Below the pieces are notes generated by a model. The model made no database searches, was not told the DNA's origin, and was given only the letters and a program-made list of their open reading frames with translations. The translations under genes and the position numbers were made by a program. 64,000 nucleotides of DNA from Schizophyllum amplum (taxonomy: Eukaryota > Basidiomycota > Agaricomycetes > Agaricales > Schizophyllaceae): positions 1,297,242 through 1,361,241 of the forward strand of contig VDMD01000005.1 of the NCBI GenBank assembly GCA_007026445.1, read 5' to 3'. Below, piece by piece: positions 22,455 through 32,653 of this stretch. The number at the start of each line of letters is the position of its first letter. Within the stretch, counting starts at the first letter, position 1.

Positions 22455-23596
22455 CGCGTTGGTTCCCGTCGGATTCGCCAACGAGGCGGGGCGCGACATA
22501 ATGGTCGCCGGGTTTTTTGTATACCAATCTGTTCGCTCGCTAACTTATATACCATCTTCCTCCATTCTTTCCCTATCCTCCGCGTTTCCATACTCTACAT
22601 CGCATTCTAACAATGTAGCATTACTAGTAACTGGGCGGCGAGTCCCAGTGATTTCGTTTTCTCGGATCGGCGGTGGTCGCTCGAGCGCGATGTGCTGGGG
22701 CGTCATGACGTTCTGGCCGCTGGAGCGAACGCGCGCTGCTTGCTGGATGCGGACCTGGTCTTTAGAGCAGATCGTTCGGCACTTCGCGCCTCATTTCTTC
22801 GTGGATACATACTACCTACAACGGCTTCATCACATACTACTGGAATAATCTGTCGCATTGCTTTCCTACCCAGTACATTACCTTTTGTGCTCTCATCTCA
22901 TCTTCTCGGTACGCTGCAAATGTAATTCTCGAATGGTCGTGGAGGCTTGTCTGCAAAACAATTGGCGGGAGGGCAAAGGTCCAGAGTTCAACTTGAATCA
23001 CCTGATCAGCACGGAAACTGCCGATCGCAATTAAAAGGGTAAATTTCGTTACATACGGCTTGACGGACCCCTCATGTCCATCCAAGTATGTCGCCATTCC
23101 TTCGTCCCTGTTGTTTCTCTCTTCAACGACATCTTCATCTTATCCTCTCAGTGCTCTTGTTGCTCTACAATCTCACTGTACACCCTGTCTGAGCAATTCT
23201 ACCATGCGTGCCCTGTCTCCCAAGTTTCGATCCACTAGTACTTCTCGCCAGATTCATCTACGCAGCGCAGGGACACCCACCTGCGTTGACGTTAAATAGT
23301 CTGGCAATATCGACAGCGGCCTTGCAGAACGTCCTCCCTCATTGCTCTCCGGGAACGACGTTTTGATAGGCGGCGACACATCCCCTGCCCCCACCCGCAT
23401 TTGTTCCCGAGCATCCGGTGGTCGTGACTCTCGTGTAGACATTCGAAATCTCTGTAATATTGTAGTATGTGAAGTACGAGCATTACCTACGACTTGGCGT
23501 TCAACAACCTCATCCCCTTCCAGCAAGAAAGCCCCCCAAGCTACGCGTGACTGCCCTCCCTCCTCTTCCGTATCCCACTCGTCTTGATCAGGTCAC
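22455..23596. other. Intergenic region containing a dispersed repeat
   Basis: The right part contains one copy of a dispersed repeat, listed separately. Otherwise no gene or RNA is recognised. Confidence 0.4.
23246..23379 (+). repeat. Dispersed repeat, copy 1
   Basis: About 134 nt starting CGCCAGATTCATCTACG and ending near GATAGGCGGCGACA. It matches the reverse complement of 27784-27916 at roughly 90 percent by eye. The copies share an exact block from TTGCAGAACG through GGGAACGACG, and many of the differences are C/T or G/A. The element type is unknown. Confidence 0.8.
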
Positions 23597-25353
23597 CTAC
23601 ACTGCATCCAAAGCCCTCCGCCACCGGCATCCGGCAGGTCCCAGGAGCTCCTCGCACGACGGACCGCCAGACACCGTGGGGCTCTCCGAATCGTGCAGCT
23701 CTGGCGAGATGGTGACGTGTCCGACGCCGAACTCGGTGAAGCATTGCTGTAAGTAGTGCTCGGTCTCCTGCCATTCGACCATGGAGAGCGCGGGGGAAAC
23801 GCAGACGTGGACAGAGGCGAGAATGACGCTGAGAAGGGGGTCAGACGCTATGGGCGTGCAAGGAGCCCCTACGCACGATTGAGAGAGTGCCAAACGTGGA
23901 GGTCGTGAATGGAGAGGACGTTGGGTATCTGCAGAGCATCAGCGTCGCGCGCATTCGTAAGTGACAATAGTCTTACCGTTGAAAGGTCGTCCTTGATCTT
24001 CTCAAGATCAAGATGCAGGGGAGCAGCCTCGAGCAGGATCCTGCCGGACTTCATCGCTGTGAAAGCATGAGTCGCATGTTCAAATCACATATTAACGACG
24101 AACTCAGTGGTATTGCACTGCTGAATATGATGAGACTGATTAGTAGAGATGCCGCAGGGTCTGCGTAGAAGCGATGGGCGAGTGGACCTTCCAGATGATG
24201 AGTGAGGCGATGATGACACCGATGTCTACGAGAAGTGTGAGCTTTAGCGTCGCATACATGCACCAAACTCACTGTTGACAGCGTCCCCGAGCAGGTGGAC
24301 GACGACGCCTGCTATGCCAAGGTTACCATGGGAGTGACCATGCGCGACGGAGGTAACAGTTATTGGTAGCGTATGGTTGTGCCCTTCGTGCTACACCCAG
24401 TAGTTCGTCAGTCGAACTACCACAAGGCCCAACGCCGTGGGACTTACGATATGGGATGGTACGGCGGCAGCGACACCAGGGCCTTGCGCCTCGCTCGCAT
24501 GTCCACCGTGCGAATGCCCTGCGTGGTCTAGCAGGCCCACTTTCAGCAATTGGCAGTGCGCCCGGAAACAGATCTCATACCATGCACAACAAGAACACTG
24601 ATAATGTTGAGGGCCAGACCAATGCAGCCTATGATCAGGACCATAACAGGTTCCTCAACCTCGGCAATATTGATGAACCGCTCGATGGACTGCAGGAAGA
24701 TCGACAGCGCCAGCGCGAGGAGGAAGACACCGTTGAAGAAGGCGCCTACGCATGGCATGCATGAATGACGGTCCCACACGTATCAACGTCGTGTATGCGT
24801 ACCGACGAGCTCCGCACGATGATACGCAAATGTATATGAAAGGCTCTGAGAACGTGTTAAACCAGAGCTGCGAGAGGGACTCAGGCGAAGACATACGGAA
24901 TGGCCATTGTCTTGCAACTATACGGGGTGAGATCAGAGTAACTGGCGGAATAGGAGAGACTCACGTATGCCGCTAAGAATGCAATGGCACTGTGAGCCTG
25001 TGAGCAGGTAGAGATGCTAAACAGACAGGCACACGTACTAGGCAACGATATCCTACGCACGGCGCTAGTTCATGAGTGCAACACGAGGATTGCAGCGTGC
25101 ACGCACGTTAAGGTAATGAAACTGCAGGCGAATACGATCAGCAAAGCTACTCGCCCGCACGCGAAGCGCCACGTACCGCGTCCGCTATCAAAGCCAGACT
25201 CTTCGTCTTGAACCCAACTATTCGTGAAGTTATGCAGAGATCAGCTTCCGCGGCTTGCAGAAGAGCGCTTGGAAGGCACCTACCAGCTATCTCGGCAACA
25301 AAGAAAGTCAGACTTATGCCGAGAACAATGCCTAGCCTCGTCGTGGTCTTCAT
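23597..25353 (-). CDS. Zinc-type cation diffusion facilitator (CDF) transporter, one frameshift
   Basis: Many short exons rebuild a vacuolar zinc transporter of the Zrc1/Cot1 type. It starts MKTTTRLGIVLGISLTFFVA, has GFKTKSLALIADA and FAYHRAELVGAFFNGVFLLA in the first helices, and a His-rich loop (HAGHSHGGHA, then HGHSHGN) leading to VVHLLGDAVN. Next come the helix RFYADPAASLLISLII and a cytosolic domain with SGRILLEAAP, SIHDLHVWH and SVHVCV. The metal-site residues of transmembrane helices II and V (HxxxD, HxxxD) are partly visible as ALIADAFHYLND and HLLGDAVN. Between the WKVHSP segment and HRFYADP the frame is lost by one base at GGG 24176-24178. The last exons use donors further from consensus. 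It should move zinc out of the cytosol into the vacuole. Confidence 0.85.
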
Positions 25354-26187
25354 GATGGAGGTAGAGGACAAGGTCTGCGGACGCTTCGGACACCGAGACG
25401 CCCATCCGGTGGCGTATTCTCTATCTATTATCTAATCGCTCCGACCAGTTGATTGGATCAATAATAGTCGGCCGAGCCGAGAGTCGTCCGAAAAGGGAGA
25501 TTCCTTTGTTGTACTTCCCTTTCATCATGTCCGTTTTCCATTCCTCAATTTTATCGTGACTTGGGTCCCTCGTCAGGCTGTACGTCCTTCCTACATAATT
25601 GCCTATCTGAGGAGGTCCTCTTTCACTCCCTCGATTGCGGCAAATTTTGTCAGCTCCGCCAAATTGCTCGTGTTATGTACACGAGCAGCCGCGACTTCGC
25701 ATGGATGACTCAGTACTCTCTTCCAACGCCGCCGAATGTCCCCAGGACACGGCATAACCCAAGCGGAACTGCAATCGAGCAGGGTAGATGACCTAGAGTT
25801 GCCGGAAGGTGGGGTCTCCGAGGCTCTTCTGCCGCATGCGGGCAGCGGACATTGACCGGCGCGAGAGCCCTCCAGATAATCAGCAAAACGGTCAAGGTAT
25901 TCATTCCTATTCTGTCAGAAACACAAACCAATAACGCGCGACATACAGGCTGCCTACACGTGTCTGTCGCCTGATAATAGTCTTCGGCGCCCCCAGCCCG
26001 GTATGCATGGCGGGACCAGTCGCCCTGCTATTGGGCCTGCCCTAGCCCTCGACGCCTTTGCCCCGTTTCATTAGAAGGCACGGGGCCCCCATACAATATC
26101 GGGCATGAGGTCACCCCCGCCCAGCCTGCATGGGCCACCCTTCGACCTGATCGGCTCCTCGCGGAGAAAGAAACAAAGGCGCCCGTG
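25354..26187. other. Divergent intergenic region
   Basis: It separates the CDF transporter (-) from the secreted-protein gene (+), so it should hold both promoters. I see no coding sequence. Confidence 0.5.
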
Positions 26188-26194
26188 TATAAAA
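26188..26194 (+). promoter_or_regulatory. TATA box of the secreted-protein gene
   Basis: A TATAAAA heptamer lies 62 nt before the ATG at 26256. The spacing leaves room for a short leader, typical of strongly expressed fungal genes. Confidence 0.6.
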
Positions 26195-26255
26195 TGCGCG
26201 GCCTTCCATTCTTCGCCAATCAGGCGATCCCCCAGTTGCTTTACCTGCGTGCGCC

Positions 26256-27385
26256 ATGTTCACCGTCGCCCGCGTTTCGTCTTGGCTCTTGGTCATCGTC
26301 AGCGTGCTCGCCCTTCTGGTGCAAGCGGCGCCGGTCGAGGAGACCAACGCCCAGCGCTTCGCCCGCGGCCTGCCGCCGTTGACGCCAGCCAATCTGCGCA
26401 GGACATCTGGGACTGAGAGTACGTGCATCGATTCGTCTGGCAACTGTCCTCTCACTCATCGTCCACCTCCAGCTGCGGATCAACACCGTCCCTCGTCGCA
26501 CCCACCGACCACGTAAGCGGTGTCCCCTCTGATGCTCATGTGCATGTCTGACTGGCCCTAGCTACACCGGCCGACTTCAAGTGAGAACAGCGACGGGTAA
26601 TGTACTTGGTTTCGTTAGGAACTGGGGAGGTGCTGCTCCAATGTATGTGACTTGCCTTCTATGATCTGCATGGTAGCTCACGAACCCGTCATTACAGCTC
26701 GGGCATCAGCTTCGGTGACGGTGATCTGCGCGTCAGCATCTCGACGAACAACCCTGCCGCGCCCTTCGACATCGTCGCCACCGTATGTCCCACTCGTGCT
26801 TCACTTCTCGCGTCTCTGACACCCTTCCAGAACGCCAAATTTGCGAATCCCCACTACATCGGCGCTGAAGGCCGCGGGCCACTCAATCGGGGAAGCGCGA
26901 GGTACGTCGTGCCGCCAAAGCGTGTTGGCCGCCCTCTGATCTTCCAATGTACATAGGGTGGTCGGTTTCAACAACGTCGGCAAGAGTACGTCTTGTATGA
27001 ACACGATATGACGGTAGCCCCTCTAACATACTTCTTTTCCTAGCACGCGCTGGTTCTCCGCCTTTCAGTGGTCACGAGTCCGCTATCTGGACCATGAACC
27101 CGCAGACGAAGGCACTCAGAGGTCTGTTCGTCCATCACGTCAATTGGCTTCGCGATCTCAATGCCCCCATTTCACAGCCCACTTTGTCAACCCTGATGGC
27201 AGCACGCCGAGGACGACACTGGCATACGACGCTCGTGCGAACGCTCTCTTCTTCGTCGGTGACATCGACGCGTACAACGACGAGTTCGACTACTATCCCG
27301 CTAGCGCGGTGGTAAGTAGCATGCGCTCTGTGATGCCTGCATCCGCTGATAGCAACCGGTCTAGACGCTGTACCTCGTCAACTAA
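26256..27385 (+). CDS. Uncharacterised secreted protein, 233 residues
   Basis: Nine exons (26256-26418, 26473-26512, 26562-26642, 26698-26782, 26831-26901, 26957-26985, 27044-27121, 27178-27311, 27365-27385) give 702 nt in frame. Residues 1-24 form a signal peptide (SSWLLVIVSVLALLVQAAP), followed by a short Pro/Thr-rich propeptide-like stretch. The mature part is predicted to be beta-rich: TYTGRLQVRTATGNVLGFV, GDLRVSISTN, NAKFANPHYIGAEG and a terminal DIDAYNDEFDYYPASAVTL. No cysteine is seen after the signal region and no catalytic motif is evident. It resembles small secreted proteins that recur in wood- and litter-decay mushrooms, but I know of no assigned function. The donor at 27122 (GTCTGT) is weak but keeps the frame. 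Confidence 0.8.
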
Positions 27386-28239
27386 GTTATCCAGTCCGTC
27401 CTCTAGCGCCGACGTGGTCGTTTTAGAGACACCGTGGTCGCGTCAAGATGCCATGGTCAATTTGATCGCGACGCCATAGCGAACTGAAGATGGTGCATTC
27501 TTCGAGACGCTGCGACCAGCTTGGACTTCGCCCTCTGGGACACTGCACGAACTGTGAATGGACCTTACGTAGATCACGGACCCCCTTCTTCGGACAGGGA
27601 TTCCAAAGCTTGGACTGGACTGGACTTGATAGCCATAAGCGAACTCCCATGTTTGTGACGATGTATGTATTTACCTACGTGCGAGCTTCTGCTTGAATGC
27701 TGGTGTGATCATTACTGAGGCTATACCGACGTTTCGGCAACGGACCTCGTAAGGTCGGCCGCGGATGCAAGGGGGCCAAAGCTTGTCGCTGCCTATCAAA
27801 ACGTCGTTCCCGGAGAGCAATGAGGGAGGACGTTCTGCAAGGCTTCTATCGATGTTGCCAGACTGTTTAACGTCAGCGCAGGTGGTATTCCGTGCGTTGC
27901 GTAGATGAATCTGGCGTGCGGACATGGCGAAAGGTCTGAAGGAATTTGAACTTGAAAGGGCAACTTGAGAAGAGATCTATAGTGGTCGCGTCCGTACAGC
28001 TTCGGGCGAGTTGCTTCAGACTGACGTAGTAAAAAATAGGTCGTAATTAGGGGCCGAAGGATGGTCGACGTCGGGTCGGCGACCAGATGAAGTCGGGGGG
28101 AAGGTTCGGGAAGGACAAAATTTTGCTTTGTTTTGCCTTTTGTTTGTTGTTCGGATCTCGGCCCGCTAGTGCCGGAACTCTGCTTTCGCCATCACCTGGA
28201 CCAACACCCGGCAAGCGCCCAATAGTCCGCGCCTCTCAG
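27386..28239. other. Intergenic region with dispersed repeat copy 2
   Basis: It holds the inverted second copy of the dispersed repeat (27784-27916) and the promoter side of the Clr2-like gene. No other gene is seen. Confidence 0.45.
27784..27916 (-). repeat. Dispersed repeat, copy 2 (inverted)
   Basis: The reverse complement matches 23246-23379 over about 133 nt. The two copies face each other across 4.4 kb that contains the CDF transporter and the secreted-protein gene. Confidence 0.8.
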
Positions 28240-30608
28240 ATGGTTAGCAGAAATGTATCTAACACAGGAGAACTACCCGAGAATCCGCAGTGGTTGGAAT
28301 TCCCCCGCAGTGATGGCGATGAAAGCACCTGGCCTTCTAAAACTCAACGCATCGTTGAAGATGGCGAGGTGAACTTCATGAAGTATTGCCACATTGACGA
28401 GCCGGTATGCAAGCGATACCGTGTTGCTGTCGGCGATGCCGTTGCACGGGCTATGGAGCTGCCTGGTATGTAACTTGTGCCAAAGTATATGGTTTTGACT
28501 CGGCCCAGAAATCGAGGGACGTCCGTATGTGCTCAAAGACTGGCCGAGGGGCTATAGAATGTTCGACCACCACAAGGGACCAGCGAACGCCCCGCGTCAC
28601 GACATGTATCTTTTGGTGGGCCGAAACAGCACGGCTCCTCGAGCAGCGGATGCTGACCCAGGAGCAGGCTCGACGAGTCGCTACCGTCCATCAACGAATT
28701 CGTACCTCACGCCCACTGGCTCATGACCGACCCAACAATGAACACGGTCAATTGTATGTGCAAGTACTGCAAGCGCACGCCACAACGAGTCATCACGCAG
28801 ACTCTAACCGCGGCGAATGTGCTTCCTCGCCATCGCACAGCCGGTCCGAGCGGGAAAGTGAAGGTCGCCAGACTGCGCAACATGGCGCAGAAGCCCGCGG
28901 CGGCGACGCGCTTGCATGCTAGCATCCAGCGCCCGCTCAAGCCGCTGCGCGCTGCCGCGGGCATCGACCGCACGCCCATGAATCAGGATCGGAATCATGA
29001 CCTGCGCGTTCTGCACGCAAGCGCGAACCGCCTGTACAAGCGTTGGTTTCGCGAGGGAGAGATAGTGTGGGGTATTCTGGCGACTCCGATTCGCGGGGAG
29101 GGCCCACCAATCACCTTCTGGCCGTGTATCATCGAGGACTGCAATATCCACACGAATACACGACCACGAACAGAGGCAGACCTGCCCGGACCTGTCCCCT
29201 GGGTGAGGGAGCAGTACGCCCGGTACAAGTTGCGTTGTCTCGCGGTCTCGCACATGCTTTTCGTCAGCGAAGACGGGCTCATACCATACATGGCCACCGG
29301 TCATGCGCCACAGGACATCATCGAATGGGTCAAAAGCCGACCCCGAGATGATTTCCAGTTCAAGGAGGACGCCCTGCGAGACGTGAATCCGGCGCCGCTC
29401 GACCCACCAGACTCTCCGGTGGACTACATGAAGACCGTCTTTGCCTATGCGGTGGCCGTTCAGATCGCCTCAGCACATACAAATTACTGGACGCCGACGG
29501 ATGAGTGGGAGTTCCGACATCAGCCTCAGCCTGCACAGGATGCTCTGTCGTCCTCCCGAGACCGCCAACGACGCGGCTCACCACGGATGTCTTTGGAAAC
29601 CGCCCTCAATGCGGCGGCAGCACACAACCAGCGTGTAGAGGAGCGCGCCAGCTCCCCTTCCGGATCACGCGCACATCTCAGGGTGTCGCGAGCACGGCGT
29701 CCGACATGGGCCCAGAAGAGCTCGCTGAAGTGAGCTCTCGCCTGCTTGGCGACGAGGCGCATGGCAAGCCGCAGACCCAGATACGCTATCAAGGCATTTG
29801 GTGGGGGCCTGAACGAATATGGGTGGACGACCTCATACGCTTGAAGGCGCCGCGCAGAGCCCTCGCAATCAACGGGGCGCAGCATATTTACGAGCATGCC
29901 CCGCCTTCTAACTCTACACTCGAGCTTGCGCGAGCCAAAGGCATCGACCTCGGTCGTCATATGTCGGGCGCTGCGATGCGCGCGACGTTTATGAAGCTCA
30001 CAGGTCTCGTCGTGGTCGAGATCGAACGCGAAGGCAAGCGCAAGAAGGAATGCCGGGCAGTCGGCGAGCTCTACGAGCTCGCTGACAAGGGCTACGAGGA
30101 GCAGGTGCCAGCGCTGCGCGCGCCGCAGGGCTCGAAACCCATCGATCCTTCGTCTTCGGCGGGCGAGTCATCAAACGCGGGCGCCAACCCCGCACCAGGG
30201 GATGCTCTCTCTGCGCCAGTACTGAGCGAAACATTCCCGCTCCCGCCTCCGCCAGATGGCTACGTGTGGCGGCGCATCACACATGCCGGCTACGAGGCGG
30301 TCATATCTCTCACGTTGATCAGTGGGCGGTACTACCCCGGCATCCTCAAACACCCCCTCGTCGTTGCAGAACTCCAGCGTGCGCAGGAAGAGAACAGGGA
30401 CAGCCCCGTATTCCAGTTGGAGGGCCTCAATTCGGGGTACGCGTGTGCGATTGACCCGTACATATTCATGCAGGTCCGCGAACAGCAACTTATAGCGGCC
30501 CATAAGACTGCTTGGGACTCGCTGTCGAATTGGTGCGAACAGGGGGAAGACGATCTCATGGAAGTGGACGGAGAGGAGGACGTGCAGATGGAAAATGCGT
30601 CACCGTGA
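28240..30608 (+). CDS. Clr2-like transcriptional silencing protein
   Basis: Four exons (28240-28465, 28509-28605, 28662-29634, 29682-30608) give 740 residues, all in frame. The N-terminal domain shows PQWLEFPRSDGDESTWPS, GEVNFMKYCHID and KDWPRGYRMFDHHKGP. Next comes HAHWLMTDPTMN with a Cys cluster (NCMCKYC). A central region has YKRWFREGEIVWG and WPCIIED, and a later block has YQGIWWGPERIWVDDLIRLK. Together these follow the order of fungal cryptic loci regulator 2, a subunit of the SHREC histone-deacetylase complex in fission yeast. The ATG at 28240 is preferred because homologues start shortly before the EFPRSDGD motif. An upstream in-frame ATG at 28087 would add 51 residues including a hydrophobic stretch that looks out of place. 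The intron at 28606-28661 could use a neighbouring acceptor. Confidence 0.85.
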
Positions 30609-30888
30609 AAGTACGATGCGATGTCTTGTAAGTATGAATTTGGTGCCCAAATGGGATGAAAACAATTGTGGCGGTCACTTCAGAAACAGTGCATGCTGGA
30701 GGAAACCTCGACGGGGCTGTAACACTAGACTCGTCCCCGTCAGCGTCGGCGAGCCTGCCTCAATCCGAGGGCGCGGGAGTCTCGGGCCGATCATGTATTT
30801 ATTGATGTTGGGGGTTGTTGATGCGAGGGAGGCGAGGCTCGCCGAGCGACTGGGGCACACGGCCGAGATTTTGGCGTGGGGCTCAAAC
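30609..30888. other. Short gap after the Clr2-like gene
   Basis: Probable 3' untranslated region. Nothing else is recognised. Confidence 0.4.
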
Positions 30889-31896
30889 GTGACTCGGGAC
30901 TTAGAAATTTCACGCATCGAGTTGCCCACTCGCTGCCAAAATCACGCATTGCACATGCATCCAGCCTTCTCTGCTCTCGGCAAGGTTACCATTCGGTAGC
31001 TATAGAGTACAGTGGACATGTATCATTGCAGCAAAAAAATGTACATGCTGTTGTATGAAAGGCAAATTTGGGTGCAAATGGGTGTGGGTGGCTGCTGCTA
31101 TGCTGCGGCTGTTCCCTGACACAGAATTCTTTCTCGGGATTGCCCCAGTTGCTGTCTACAACTTGTCAGTATCGAAAGCGCATACCATAGCAGACTCACC
31201 ATATGTACAGCCAGCCCGATATCAATATACGCCATTGAACAACGCGTGGGGCGCCATCTGGAGAATCAAGAAATAGCACGGAGCAAGACATGGTGTGTGC
31301 GACGTCGGAGACGGACAAAAGCGAGTACGCGGGCGCACGCGTTGAGCAGCGAGCCAGCATGAGGGCTGCGTCGTCAAGAGAGCGCGTGCAGGTTCCTTTC
31401 CGGGGGTAGTAAACTTGATGCGTCGTCGATCTGACTAGGCAAGCAGCGCAAGGAGTGTGGTTGGGTCCGTGCGCCAGACGTCGCGGTAATTGGAACTGGC
31501 GCGCGAAGGTAGCGATTGCGAGTACCGTATGCGGCGACGCGGCGATGCGGCTGCGCTTGCATCCCCACCGCTGTCACTTCAGCATTCTGAGAGGTATGTT
31601 ATTATAAGGAGTCACAGCAGGCCACTATTACGCACCTTCAACGCGCTCTCGTGCCCCATCGCCATGCTCGAACGGTGGGCGGTTGTTGTTATCTCGCACG
31701 AACACGGGCTGCCCAGTTGCTTTGCGGGGATTTTTCTGCGATCGAGGCAGGATGACTGGGACAGTCGAACCCGGTAGCCCGTCTGATGTCTGTTTTATGC
31801 AGATTTCATGAGAGAGAGGGGCGAGGGAAAGCTCAACATCACGCATTCGTGTGGGCAAGAGGCGAAATCATCAAAAGTTTCTAAGTCCCGAGTCAC
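30889..31896. mobile_element. Candidate non-autonomous DNA element with 19-bp inverted ends
   Basis: GTGACTCGGGACTTAGAAA at 30889-30907 recurs as an exact reverse complement at 31878-31896, framing a non-coding segment of 1008 bp. The inner flanks of the two ends are unrelated, and I do not see a clear target-site duplication. No transposase frame lies inside. The arrangement fits a small non-autonomous element, but chance or an older composite insertion is possible. Confidence 0.4.
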
Positions 31897-31933
31897 AAAT
31901 TCGTGACCCTGCCGTGTGACGGTCGGTGCATCC

Positions 31934-31980
31934 CAGCCCTTCGCTGACACTCAGCTTGCCTGTGATGTCAGCGAAGGCTG
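31934..31980. repeat. Hairpin-forming inverted repeat
   Basis: The left arm CAGCCCTTCGCTGACA (31934-31949) pairs with the right arm TGTCAGCGAAGGCTG (31966-31980) apart from one bulged C, around a 16-nt loop. It lies just outside the right end of the candidate element, next to GTCACAAATTCGTGAC, itself a near-palindrome (31891-31906). Confidence 0.7.
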
Positions 31981-32653
31981 GTGTCGAGCCTACTGTAACA
32001 CATGTGTTGCTCAAATCAATATGAACGTACTCTTGCGCCTCGCTCGACCTCGTCCATCGACCTCGCCAGATCAGACTCGCGTCCATGGACATCGGCAGTC
32101 GCGTCACATCTGTGTACTACTTATTAGAATTGTTTACAGCCACTTTCTGGATGCAATTGTACTATTGTAGTCCCCATTCTGGAAGTTCATCCAAATACAA
32201 TCCAGGTTACTACCTGGTTACTACAGTTGACATGCGCGCGCAGACATAATGTGTTGTTTTGGTCATCTCATTTTAATTAGCAGCAGCATGAATACTTATG
32301 CACTTATGTGCATTGGACCCCAATCCCAGTGTCCGGACGTCCCACCATGAGGTATGCAACTGAGATGGAGGGAGATGTGTAGTAAAGGGAAGTCGTGCTT
32401 TAGTGAAGAGTCCTGGTAGACATTATGCATATAGTACCGACTCAGGAAGAGCACACATAACTAGCAGGGGGGATGAGGATGCGGGAATAAACAGATATTG
32501 TACAAATTGCTAAATCAGGTCCAAGAAGAGAACAAGCGACAACAAAGGAGAGGGGAAGATAGTAAGCTACGAATAGATAGATGATGGTCATCCGATGCGG
32601 GGATTGGGCTGGGAAGGCGAGCATGTCGTAGGGGTGAACTGTGCATGTGCACC
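31981..32653. other. Intergenic region
   Basis: No gene is recognised. A direct duplication of GGTTACTAC occurs near 32203-32222. The right end should be the 3' untranslated region of the kinase gene. Confidence 0.4.
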
